Shown here piece by piece: positions 41,494 to 48,909 of a DNA stretch of 64,000 nucleotides (the first letter of the stretch is position 1; each line of letters begins with the position of its first letter). Both the position numbers and the translations under genes were made by a program. The stretch lies in assembly GCF_001592755.1 (NCBI RefSeq), contig NZ_LUKF01000020.1, forward strand, positions 148,680 through 212,679, in the 5' to 3' direction. This stretch comes from Bdellovibrio bacteriovorus (GTDB taxonomy: Bacteria > Bdellovibrionota > Bdellovibrionia > Bdellovibrionales > Bdellovibrionaceae). The notes under the pieces are model-generated. The model had not been told where the DNA came from. It saw only the letters and a program-made list of their open reading frames with translations, and made no database searches.

Positions 41494-42223
41494 AAGGGTC
41501 TTTATTCAGGTTGTCTGAGATCTGTGGATACTGTCGAAGGTCGCCGCGCAGATGTTTTACCAAGGCTCTTTCGATTTTTGGCATGTCTTTGCCGTGTTTT
41601 TTGTGGAAGGTGAGATAAAGAGGAACCTCTTTAAATACCACGTCGCTGAAAACGATTTTATTTTTTGCTTCGGGGTGTGAGTTCACCGCGCTTTTCCCCA
41701 CTTCTTCAATCGCGATAAAGTAATCGGCTTTACCTTCTAAAACTGCCGTTACGCTCTGCAGAGGGCTGTTCGAGTTTATAAAGTTAAGTTTTTGGCGAAG
41801 AGCTTCTTCTTCGATAATCTTATTGGCGGAAGAAACACAGCCTTTCAGAGTCGCCAAGTAGCTACTCGAAAAGTTCTTATCTCTGAATTTTGGGTTTTCT
41901 TTTAGATAAAAGAAACGGCTTCGCGTGTTTATTAAGGGAAACGAAGTGCTTACAGTTTTTTTGCGTTCTTTTTTAATATGAAGGTCGTCGTAAAGAATGC
42001 CGTCGATCTCTTCAGACAGCATTTCTTCATAGGGGACTTTGCCAGAAGTGACTTTGATATGAGCCTCAAAGCCTGCGTCCTTCAAAGCCTTTTGCACGAA
42101 GTTTTGATACTCGATGATCGAGCTCACTCTTTTTACTTGATACGGAATTCCCAATGTCAGTGATTTTTCCTGAGCATGGCCGGTGACGTTCCAGAGTAAG
42201 AAAATAAAAAATAATGTCCTCAC
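41492..42223 (-). CDS. Periplasmic solute-binding-protein-like (SBP_bac_3)
   Basis: About 243 residues with a signal peptide ending at GHAQ. A GTG at 42223 and a TTG at 42259 are both possible starts; the GTG gives the tidier signal. The mature protein follows the type II periplasmic binding-protein plan: LTLGIPYQVKRV, a SGKVPYEEMLSEEIDGIL hinge, SSYLATLKGCVSSANK and LQSVTAVLEGKADYFIAIEE. No ABC permease is next to it, so it may be an orphan sensor or enzyme-like protein. The ligand is unknown, although an amino-acid-like ligand is typical. Confidence 0.78.
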   Translation of the reverse strand: MRTLFFIFLLWNVTGHAQEKSLTLGIPYQVKRVSSIIEYQNFVQKALKDAGFEAHIKVTSGKVPYEEMLSEEIDGILYDDLHIKKERKKTVSTSFPLINTRSRFFYLKENPKFRDKNFSSSYLATLKGCVSSANKIIEEEALRQKLNFINSNSPLQSVTAVLEGKADYFIAIEEVGKSAVNSHPEAKNKIVFSDVVFKEVPLYLTFHKKHGKDMPKIERALVKHLRGDLRQYPQISDNLNKDP

Positions 42224-42391
42224 AAAAGTTAGTTTACACGGAAGTAGGCGCGGATTCAATTTGTCTTCTATAAAGTGCAGGAAGTTTTTCTCCGGCTCCC
42301 ATTGGTTTTTTTGATGGAGCGTAGTAATTTACATTGAGATGTTTCTTTGATTCTCATTGAGTGTCCAATTTCTTGTGTATAGAGTAGCAAC

Positions 42392-44446
42392 ATGAAAAAT
42401 AAAATTTCCATTCCAAAGGCGCCTCAGAAGCTAAAAAATCTTGAACTGCACGGAGATGTTCGTGTGGATCCTTTCTTCTGGCTGCGCGAAAAAGAAAATC
42501 CTGAAACTCTGAAATACCTGAATGCAGAAAACGCTTATTATGAATCTCATATGAAGCCGCTGGCTTCTTTCAAGGATAAGCTCTTTAAAGAAATGAAAGC
42601 GCGAATCAAAGAAGATGATTCTTCTGTTCCGGCACCTTACGGTGAATATCTGTATTACACTCGTTTCAAAAAAGGAAAGCAGTACTCCTATGAGTGCCGA
42701 AAGCCTAAGGCCGGTGGTAAAGAACAGATTCTTTTGGATAAGAACATGTTGGCGAAAGGTAAGAAGTACTGCGATGTCACTTCAGTAAAGGTAAGCCCAG
42801 AGCATGATCTTCTTTCTTACTGTGCGGACTTCGATGGCTCGGAACGCTACACGGTTTATTTTAAAGACTTAAAGTCGGGGAAACTTCTTAAAGACACCAT
42901 TCCAAACTGTAACGGAGCGGTGGCTTTTGCTGAAGACAATGAAACTATTTTTTATGTACGTTTGGATGAAAATCTTCGTCCTTACCAAGTGTACCGCCAT
43001 AAACTTGGAAGCGCCGTTGAACAAGACGAACTTGTGTATCACGAAAAAGATGCCAAGCAATTTTTGGGTCTTAGTAAGTCCGCGTCTCACAACTTTATTT
43101 TTATCGGTAGTTACGGAAAGATCACTTCAGAAATTTGGTACTTGGATGCTCATAATCCGAGTTTGCCTGCGCGTTGTATTCAGGCTCGTATCGAAGGTTT
43201 GGAATATGACGTCGATCATGCGGGAGACAAATTCTGGATTCGTACTAATCTAGAGGCGCAAAATTTTAAGATTATGACGACGGATCTTTTAGCTACGGGA
43301 AAAGATCATTGGAAGGAATTTGTTCCACATAAGCCTGAAATTTTTGTCGGTGAGTTTCATCTGTTTAAAAACTTCCTGGTTCTTGGTGAGCGTGAAAACG
43401 GTCTTCCTCAAGTTAGAATTTTTGATTTGCAAAAGCAAAAAGATCACACCATTAAATTCAAGGATGCGGCTTTCAATGTGAGCATTACGCCGGATAATTA
43501 TGAATATAAAACTGAAAACTTGCGTTTGAATTATTCGTCCCCGATCACGGTGCCGACAATTCTTGAATACAATATGCGTACTAAGGCGACAAAAACCCTT
43601 AAGACAAAACAGGTGAAAGGTCATAAGTCGACAAATTATGTGTGCGAGCGCGTGTGGGTGACAGGTCATGACGGAACTAAGATTCCCATGGTACTCACTT
43701 ACAAAAAAGGTCTTAAGAAAAATAAAACCAATCCCACGTATCTTTATGGATATGGTTCTTATGGAGCGATCATTCCAGACTCCTTTCCGGAAAGACGCGA
43801 CATCTTCCGTCTAGTCGATCGGGGTTGTGTCTTCGCTCTGGCTCATATTCGTGGAGGCGGCGAGATGGGGCGCCAGTGGTATGAAGATGCCAAGTTCTTG
43901 AAGAAAACAAACACGTTCAAAGATTTTATATCTTGTGCGGAGTACTTGAAGGAAAAGGGGTATTCGCATCCTCAGAAACTAGCAATTGCTGGTGGTAGTG
44001 CAGGTGGCATGTTGATGGGTGCTTGTATGAATATGCGTCCTGATCTTTTCGATGTCGTGGTAGCTCACGTGCCTTTTGTGGATGTGGTGAATACGATGTT
44101 AGATAAAGATCTGCCTTTAACTCAGACCGAGTACAAGGAATGGGGAAACCCCGAGGATCGCGAGTACTACTTCTACATGAAGTCTTATTCTCCGTATGAC
44201 AATATTGAAGAAAAGAATTATCCGACGCTGTATGTGACTTGCGGTTTGAATGATCCGCGTGTGACTTATTGGGAACCAGCAAAATGGGTTGCCAAACTTC
44301 GTGATAAAAAGACCGACGACAATCTGATTATTTTTAAAACCAATATGGGTGCGGGGCACTTCGGAAGTTCTGGGCGCTTCGATCATCTTTATGAAAACGC
44401 GGAAGAATACGCGTTCGTCTTAAATCACTTTGGTATTAAGAAGTAA
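42392..44446 (+). CDS. ptrB: Oligopeptidase B (S9A prolyl oligopeptidase family)
   Basis: A 684-residue cytoplasmic serine peptidase that cleaves short peptides after basic residues. The N-terminal beta-propeller begins DPFFWLREKENPETLKYL. The catalytic domain has Ser536 in GGSAGGMLMG, Asp621 in GLNDPRV and His656 in GAGHFG, and contains RGGGEMGRQWYEDAKF, which is typical of oligopeptidase B. Full normal length. It has its own terminator. It would help break down prey peptides after uptake, by inference. Confidence 0.93.
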   Translation: MKNKISIPKAPQKLKNLELHGDVRVDPFFWLREKENPETLKYLNAENAYYESHMKPLASFKDKLFKEMKARIKEDDSSVPAPYGEYLYYTRFKKGKQYSYECRKPKAGGKEQILLDKNMLAKGKKYCDVTSVKVSPEHDLLSYCADFDGSERYTVYFKDLKSGKLLKDTIPNCNGAVAFAEDNETIFYVRLDENLRPYQVYRHKLGSAVEQDELVYHEKDAKQFLGLSKSASHNFIFIGSYGKITSEIWYLDAHNPSLPARCIQARIEGLEYDVDHAGDKFWIRTNLEAQNFKIMTTDLLATGKDHWKEFVPHKPEIFVGEFHLFKNFLVLGERENGLPQVRIFDLQKQKDHTIKFKDAAFNVSITPDNYEYKTENLRLNYSSPITVPTILEYNMRTKATKTLKTKQVKGHKSTNYVCERVWVTGHDGTKIPMVLTYKKGLKKNKTNPTYLYGYGSYGAIIPDSFPERRDIFRLVDRGCVFALAHIRGGGEMGRQWYEDAKFLKKTNTFKDFISCAEYLKEKGYSHPQKLAIAGGSAGGMLMGACMNMRPDLFDVVVAHVPFVDVVNTMLDKDLPLTQTEYKEWGNPEDREYYFYMKSYSPYDNIEEKNYPTLYVTCGLNDPRVTYWEPAKWVAKLRDKKTDDNLIIFKTNMGAGHFGSSGRFDHLYENAEEYAFVLNHFGIKK

Positions 44447-44451
44447 AAACG

Positions 44452-44487
44452 AAAAAAAGGTCTCTGGAAACAGAGACCTTTTTCTTT
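44452..44487 (+). terminator. Terminator after ptrB
   Basis: GGTCTCTG - GAAA - CAGAGACC stem with flanking A-run and TTTTTCTTT, 6 bases after the stop. It also serves the convergent small gene. Confidence 0.85.
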
Positions 44488-44719
44488 ATAGAACCCTTGT
44501 CAGTGAATGAACCAAAGAAGCTGAAAATAATAAAAACAGAGTTACGTGGCTGATTTTATTTTTTAGGGCTTTCTGTTTAGTTTCCTCCCATGACGGCAAA
44601 TACGCCAAAGCTAATATCATCATCGCAATTTGTAAGCCTTCTTGGGCATCGCCTTTTGCAAAAATAGAAAGGGCGAAAAGCGCGTAATAGGGGGCATATT
44701 TTAGAATTTTTTCTTTCAT
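44486..44719 (-). CDS. Small two-helix membrane protein
   Basis: A 77-residue protein with two membrane helices (~8-42 with a break, and ~56-75) and a short charged loop SWEETKQKALKNK. AAGGAG lies 6 bases before the ATG, supporting it as a real gene. No family recognised. A stem structure lies upstream at 44740-44778. Confidence 0.65.
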   Translation of the reverse strand: MKEKILKYAPYYALFALSIFAKGDAQEGLQIAMMILALAYLPSWEETKQKALKNKISHVTLFLLFSASLVHSLTRVL

Positions 44720-44739
44720 AATTGACTCCTTTAGTTCTT

Positions 44740-44786
44740 ACCAGAGGTGTAAAGCGACAACCGTGCCCCGCTTCTGGTGTTTTATT
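44740..44786. other. Stem structure in the gap upstream of the small membrane gene
   Basis: ACCAGA-(7)-AGCG-(12)-CGCT-TCTGGT followed on the plus strand by GTTTTATTTC, terminator-like on that strand. On the minus strand it would be in the leader of the 77-residue gene. The rest of 44787-44931 shows nothing recognisable except AAGGAG before the next gene. Confidence 0.35.
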
Positions 44787-44931
44787 TCGTATAGATTTTA
44801 TTGGGCGCTGAAAGAGTCTGAATTTCCGGATTACTTTCCAGATTCCGCCACATGACTTTTGCTAGGGAGCCTGAGGAGTTCTTGCCGGTCTCTGAAAAGA
44901 TTCCCATCCTGGATTAAGAAAAGGAGCCGCT

Positions 44932-45399
44932 ATGTTCTCTAAAATTTGCGTTTCTGCATTTTCGATTTTCTTTTTGTCTTTGTCTGCACAGGCCGACTGC
45001 GGGGACGAAGTCACTCGCGAATTTTCCGGTGATGAAGCCGTAACCATGGCCTATCTTTTGAAAAACACCAATTTCGCGAAAAAGACAAATGAAGGATATG
45101 TCGCCACTTGGACATTGCCAGATCTTCAATGTGTGCAAACAATTCGCGGCGTGAACCCCGATGTACTTCCTACTTTCAGTTGCTCAAAACCCGCGAAAGT
45201 GGGACTGATTGCCGCCAAAGATTTTTTCGATGCCTTGGCGGAGTTAGGTGTCATGCCCGAGGGTGGAATGAGTCAGGTAAATATCAAAGCCAAGAATATC
45301 ATTTGCAAAGTTCATCGCAAAGGAGAGGGCGGATATGCGGTGAATCCACGATGCTCCGTCACGGCCAGATGGGGTGATGAGTGTGGGTATGAGAGGTAG
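44932..45399 (+). CDS. Exported Cys-containing protein of unknown function
   Basis: A 155-residue protein with a signal peptide (1-21, AQA) and AAGGAG 6 bases before the ATG. Six Cys in the mature part (ADCGDE, LQCVQT, FSCSK, IICKV, PRCSV, DECGY) suggest three disulfides. The stretch MPEGGMSQVNIKAKNIICKV looks like a beta hairpin. No family recognised. It is followed 3 bases later by the broken KTSC-like frame. Confidence 0.75.
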   Translation: MFSKICVSAFSIFFLSLSAQADCGDEVTREFSGDEAVTMAYLLKNTNFAKKTNEGYVATWTLPDLQCVQTIRGVNPDVLPTFSCSKPAKVGLIAAKDFFDALAELGVMPEGGMSQVNIKAKNIICKVHRKGEGGYAVNPRCSVTARWGDECGYER

Positions 45400-45402
45400 C
45401 TG

Positions 45403-45630
45403 ATGCCTCTATATAAAAACCAAAGTGGAAACTCGGGTGTGATCGCCTATGAAATTCGAAAAGATTCGATCCTTGTTACTTTTGTCTGAGGAGATGTGTA
45501 TGAATATTCCTATAAGTCGACGGGAAAAGAAAATGTGGAGACGATGAAAGCTTTAGCATTGGCAGGGAAGGGGCTTAGTACTTTCATCAGCACTCGAGTC
45601 CGTGAGAAGTATGCTAGGAAAATCGCTTAA
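45403..45630 (+). pseudogene. KTSC-like small gene broken by in-frame TGA
   Basis: From ATG 45403 the frame reads 28 codons to TGA (45487-45489), then continues in the same frame for 46 codons to TAA at 45630. The joined product (about 75 residues) looks like a KTSC-type domain: SGVIAYEIRKDSILVTFV, then GDVYEYSYKSTG and KALALAGKGLSTFIS. The stop falls in the turn before GDVYEY, where related proteins usually have a charged or polar residue, so a CGA-to-TGA change is plausible. Re-initiation at an in-frame GTG (45496) is possible. KTSC domains bind RNA or nucleic acid in some predictions; the role is uncertain. Confidence 0.65.
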
Positions 45631-45789
45631 AACTTCTGAAGTTCCCGAATAAGAGCTGGCAGGGTTGTTACCAACTGCGGACGATGGAGTTGGTACTTCT
45701 GAGAAGTTAAACGAAAGCTTCGTACGCGCAGCTACTCCTATGTCTTTTGATAAATGTTTGACGCTAATGCTTACTGCCACCGTGGCAGT
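45631..45789. repeat. Cluster of four palindromes before tRNA-Pro
   Basis: AACTTC-T-GAAGTT (45631-45643), TACCAACT-11-AGTTGGTA (45669-45695), ACTTCT-G-AGAAGT (45695-45707) and ACTGCCAC-C-GTGGCAGT (45773-45789) all occur in 160 bases. All arms are perfect. No supported gene lies in 45631-45887; one forward frame reads protein-like to a TGA but matches nothing I know. Confidence 0.6.
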
Positions 45790-45887
45790 GAAACGGACGC
45801 CAATAGGGGGTTATCTTCGCAATTGACGACCGGCGCGAAAACTTGTGTGTGCATTCTTCCTTTAGTAAAGTTTGAGTTACAAACAAT

Positions 45888-45964
45888 CTGCGTGTGGCTC
45901 AGCTTGGTAGAGCACTTGCTTGGGGTGCAAGAGGTCGCTGGTTCAAATCCAGTCACGCAGACCA
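45888..45964 (+). tRNA. tRNA-Pro(GGG)
   Basis: A complete 77-nt cloverleaf. Acceptor stem CTGCGTG/CACGCAG with encoded CCA; D-stem GCTC/GAGC; anticodon stem CTTGC/GCAAG with loop TTGGGGT, giving anticodon GGG; T-stem GCTGG/CCAGT with loop TTCAAAT. Discriminator base is A. It decodes CCC (and CCU by wobble). The flank shows no direct repeat of its 3' end elsewhere in the window, so it is not shown to be an integration site here. Confidence 0.95.
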
Positions 45965-46028
45965 ACCTATCTATTCGATTTAACTAGATATTCATATCAA
46001 AAAGAACTCTGCAAGACACTGTAAATAA

Positions 46029-46044
46029 CTGCACAAGAGTGCAG
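46029..46044 (-). terminator. Candidate terminator of the CC0125-type lipoprotein
   Basis: CTGCAC-TCTT-GTGCAG on the minus strand followed by TTATTTAC, about 40 bases after the lipoprotein stop. Confidence 0.4.
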
Positions 46045-46082
46045 CAAAAAGCGTCCATTTGCAGAGGAGTCATCTCCAGTAA

Positions 46083-46586
46083 CTATTTCATATAAGTTTT
46101 AGCCGAGGCAGGATTTCTAGGTGCTTCCTCTTTCGGGACGATAATTCCGAAATTCACCAGCACTGTTTCTACTTCGTACGCGACAGGAGGCTGAGTCCCT
46201 TTTTTGAACATCTTAATTACGGCAGTTCTGCTGTGCTTTGTGACTGAGTTGGTTTGTGATCGGCCTTGATAGTTAACGCCGCCATAGTAGTTGTTTGTGA
46301 ATTGACCCGTGTGAGTCGTACCCATGTTTACCGTATTCGCATTTGCCTCTTGATCAACGAAAACGAAATAGTGATAGTCTTCTTCGTAGGTAAGTTCAGC
46401 GCATCTTCTTAAAAGGCCGTCTTTGACGGTTTGAGCACTTGTGTATCCGTTGCCCTTAAAAGTAACTTCATAAAGCCCATCACCCAACTTCATGTCGCTA
46501 TAACCTCCCATGAAGCCATTTTTCTGGTAAGTTGTTCCACATCCAACGAATGTAAGAGATAGAAGTAAAAGGGCGATTGATTTCAT
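46083..46586 (-). CDS. Lipoprotein of the CC0125/CC1285 type
   Basis: A 167-residue lipoprotein. The ATG at 46586 has GGAGG 5 bases upstream and opens a signal ending TFVGC; the frame continues upstream without start support. The mature part has GYSDMKLGDGLYEVTFKGNGYTS, followed by LLRRCAELTYEEDYHYFVFVD, which is the pattern of the CC0125/CC1285 lipoprotein family. A Gly/Asn/Tyr-rich central loop follows. The function of the family is unknown. It sits next to tRNA-Pro and is divergent from mmpA. Confidence 0.8.
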   Translation of the reverse strand: MKSIALLLLSLTFVGCGTTYQKNGFMGGYSDMKLGDGLYEVTFKGNGYTSAQTVKDGLLRRCAELTYEEDYHYFVFVDQEANANTVNMGTTHTGQFTNNYYGGVNYQGRSQTNSVTKHSRTAVIKMFKKGTQPPVAYEVETVLVNFGIIVPKEEAPRNPASAKTYMK

Positions 46587-46880
46587 GAGTCCTCCATTTT
46601 GATATTTTCGGAGGCTACGAAAGCAATCTTTAGTTAAGCTTTCTTGACTGGTTTGAAGAAGTCCAATGTATCCCGCTTTAAACCTTAAATAGATTCCTGA
46701 GGCTGTCGAGAGTAGGCAAGTGAGGCTCACTCCGGTGGCTTTTTGTTTTTATACCGTCGCAACTAGACCTTTTATTTTAATTACACATAATTTACATATT
46801 CGTTTGACACTTGTTTTTGCGATGATTACCGTAAAGAAGTGCTCAGTAAGAGCTAATTACATCTAAAACCCACACATTTC

Positions 46881-46964
46881 GTCTATATATATGTAGATAT
46901 ATTATATCTAAAGGTCTATCTATATATAGACGATAAGGTATAATACGTCCATATATAGATAGAC
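46881..46964 (+). promoter_or_regulatory. mmpAB operator array around TATAAT
   Basis: A TATAAT -10 element (46939-46944) is flanked by two 18-bp sites. Site B (46914-46931) is GTCTATCTATATATAGAC. Site C (46947-46964) is GTCCATATATAGATAGAC, the reverse complement of B at 17 of 18 positions. Each site is itself nearly palindromic. A further degenerate site (46881-46900) and a perfect palindrome TAGATATA-T-TATATCTA (46894-46910) lie upstream. This is the layout expected for autorepression by the HTH protein MmpA. The remaining 46587-46880 holds a TTGACA at 46804-46809 and no gene. Confidence 0.7.
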
Positions 46965-46982
46965 AATACAAGCGAGGACCGC

Positions 46983-47492
46983 GTGGGTGCAAAAACAGCA
47001 AAACTTCGTCGACATCAGCTGGATCGGTTTTTCCGACAAAGCGAAAGTGTTCTTTCCGCAAAAGCTCCTAAGAACGGATGGGTGAAAGAAATCCGCGAAG
47101 CTCTCGGGATGACGATGCAAGATTTGGGTGAACGCTTAGGTGTGATTAAGCAGCGTATTGAGCGTATCGAAAAAGACGAAGTTGCTGGCAAGGTGACTCT
47201 GCAAACTCTCAACGACGCGGCGGAAGCCCTTGATTGCGAGCTTGTGTATTTCTTTGTCCCGAAAGGTCAGGGTTTGCAAAAAAACTTAGAGGCTCAAGCT
47301 TTAAAAGCCGCCCGTGAGATTGTGAAGAGCACCGAGCACACCATGAGTCTTGAGGCTCAAGACACTTCTAAACAGGCGCAACAGCATTTGCTTGAAAGTG
47401 TCGCGCAGGAACTTTTGTTGAAAGAAGACCGCAGAATATGGAGAACGAAGCGTGAAAATTCAAAGTCCTCCAGGGGCCACACCTCTCGATGA
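46983..47492 (+). CDS. mmpA: Mobile mystery protein A, HTH regulator/antitoxin candidate
   Basis: A 169-residue protein whose residues ~34-88 form a Cro/C1-type (XRE) helix-turn-helix: WVKEIREALGMTMQDLGERL, then a recognition-helix region IKQRIERIEKDE. The C-terminal half is charged and helical. Together with the Fic gene behind it, length and N-terminus (KLRRHQLDRFF) match the mobile mystery protein A family. The GTG start has GAGG upstream. The operator array at its promoter suggests self-repression. It overlaps mmpB by 41 bp, so the two are translationally linked. Antitoxin activity is inference. Confidence 0.85.
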   Translation: MGAKTAKLRRHQLDRFFRQSESVLSAKAPKNGWVKEIREALGMTMQDLGERLGVIKQRIERIEKDEVAGKVTLQTLNDAAEALDCELVYFFVPKGQGLQKNLEAQALKAAREIVKSTEHTMSLEAQDTSKQAQQHLLESVAQELLLKEDRRIWRTKRENSKSSRGHTSR

Positions 47493-48039
47493 TGAAACTT
47501 TGCAGGGATTGATTCCAGGACTGACAACTCATCGAGAGCTTGATGAGTTTGAAGCCGCCGGAATCGCCCGCGCTCTTCTTTGGGCTTTTAATAGTCGCAC
47601 TCTGAAGAAAGATCTGCTTTCGGCTTCGGGTCTTTGTCTTTTACACCGAAAAATGTTTCAGGACACCTGGGAGTGGGCGGGGACTTTCCGTCGACGTGAA
47701 ACAAATATCGGCGTTTCTCCAGAAAAAATTCAAAACGAATTAGGTCAACTGTTAGGGGATGTAAAGTACTGGCTTACTCACAACACATTTTCAACAGAAG
47801 AAATCGTCGCGCGCTTTCATCACCGCCTCGTATGGATTCATCCTTTTCCCAATGGAAATGGTCGATTTTCGAGACTGGCAGCAGATCTTTTGATGGAACA
47901 CATTGGTCGGTCTAGACCCACATGGGGGCAGGTAAACCTTGGTCAGATGGGACAGAAGCGAGCTCAGTATATTCAAGTCCTACAAATTGCAGATCGCTCT
48001 GAAAACTACGCGCCGCTTATTGAGTTTATGAAAAGTTAG
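47452..48039 (+). CDS. mmpB: Mobile mystery protein B, Fic-domain protein
   Basis: A 195-residue protein. The N-terminus (MKIQSPPGATPLDDETLQGL) is the family start, read from a GTG inside mmpA. The Fic core has HPFPNGNGRFSR at 130-141, a complete HxFx(D/N)GNGRxxR catalytic motif, so AMP-transfer from ATP to a target hydroxyl is likely. A flap-like TFRRRETNIG precedes it. I see no [S/T]xxxE[G/N] inhibitory helix in either MmpB or MmpA, so inhibition, if any, must work otherwise. The pair looks like a toxin-antitoxin or defence module. Confidence 0.87.
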   Translation: MKIQSPPGATPLDDETLQGLIPGLTTHRELDEFEAAGIARALLWAFNSRTLKKDLLSASGLCLLHRKMFQDTWEWAGTFRRRETNIGVSPEKIQNELGQLLGDVKYWLTHNTFSTEEIVARFHHRLVWIHPFPNGNGRFSRLAADLLMEHIGRSRPTWGQVNLGQMGQKRAQYIQVLQIADRSENYAPLIEFMKS

Positions 48040-48095
48040 AATAGTGAGTCTCTCCCACATCTTGTCGTGATAAGATTTTCCTTTAAGGAGAATTC

Positions 48096-48845
48096 ATGAG
48101 ACTTGAAGGCGGAATTAATTTTAGAGACATGGGTGGATATGAAACTTTGGACGGACGTAAAGTCAAAAAAGGTTTCTTTTTTCGCTCGGGTTCGTTGTCT
48201 CGCTTAACACCGCAAGACTGTGAGTACCTCAAAGCCTTTTCTATCGAGCACATCATTGATTATCGTGATCAACACGAATCCGCGAAGGATAAAGACATCC
48301 TGTGGGAAGGTGTACAGTATGAATGTTGTCCAGCGAATCCCGCAAGTCACGCAACGAATGCGGATCATGGCGACTTTTTTAGTTCTGAAAGTTTAGAAGC
48401 CTTGCCTTCTGATTTCATGGAGACATTGTATCGCCAACTTCCCTTTGGGAATTCTGCTTATAAAAAACTTTTTCATAAAGTGGATTCTTTAAATCAGGGG
48501 GCGCTCGTGCAGCACTGTGCAGTAGGTAAGGATCGGACGGGTGTCGGTTCGGCCTTATTGCTTTTGTCTTTAGGCGTTCCGCAAGAGACAGTGATTCAAG
48601 ACTACCTCGTTACTGAACAAACTCTTTTACCCTTTAAGCTAAAAATCTTAACGGCCATCGAGCCGCGTTTAACTGCGAAAGCCAAAGAGCGTTTCGAGTA
48701 CATGATGTCAGCCAATGAGAATTTCTTGCATACGGCATTGCGAGAAATCACTTCTCGTTATGGCAGCTATGAAAGCTTTTTTGAGCAGGAATACGCTTTA
48801 ACGGCTCTTAAGCGCGATCAGTGGAAAAAACGTTTTCTAGAGTAA
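48096..48845 (+). CDS. Tyrosine-phosphatase-like protein (PF13350 type)
   Basis: A 249-residue cytoplasmic phosphatase. The N-terminal GGINFRDMGGYETLDG and the P-loop HCAVGKDRTG with catalytic Cys141 and Arg147 are the signatures of the bacterial tyrosine/lipid phosphatase family. IDYRD upstream supplies the general acid region. AAGGAG is just before the ATG. Substrates in this family include phosphotyrosine and phosphoinositides. It is not obviously in an operon with mmpAB. Confidence 0.88.
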   Translation: MRLEGGINFRDMGGYETLDGRKVKKGFFFRSGSLSRLTPQDCEYLKAFSIEHIIDYRDQHESAKDKDILWEGVQYECCPANPASHATNADHGDFFSSESLEALPSDFMETLYRQLPFGNSAYKKLFHKVDSLNQGALVQHCAVGKDRTGVGSALLLLSLGVPQETVIQDYLVTEQTLLPFKLKILTAIEPRLTAKAKERFEYMMSANENFLHTALREITSRYGSYESFFEQEYALTALKRDQWKKRFLE

Positions 48846-48909
48846 AAAAGAATGTTCTAAATTGAGACAAATCCTCTAGGAGCTTTCGTTTAGTGCCGAT
48901 AAGCTTTCT

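Noticed and set aside
45553..45780. 75-codon minus-strand ORF
   Set aside because: Overlaps the KTSC-like remnant and the palindromes; no ribosome site or family motif.
45888..45964. tRNA-Pro as an integration site for an mmpAB island
   Set aside because: No direct repeat of the tRNA 3' end and no integrase gene seen in the window.
46587..46730. N-terminal extension of the CC0125-type lipoprotein
   Set aside because: The frame is open, but the strong GGAGG site and the lipoprotein signal place the start at 46586.
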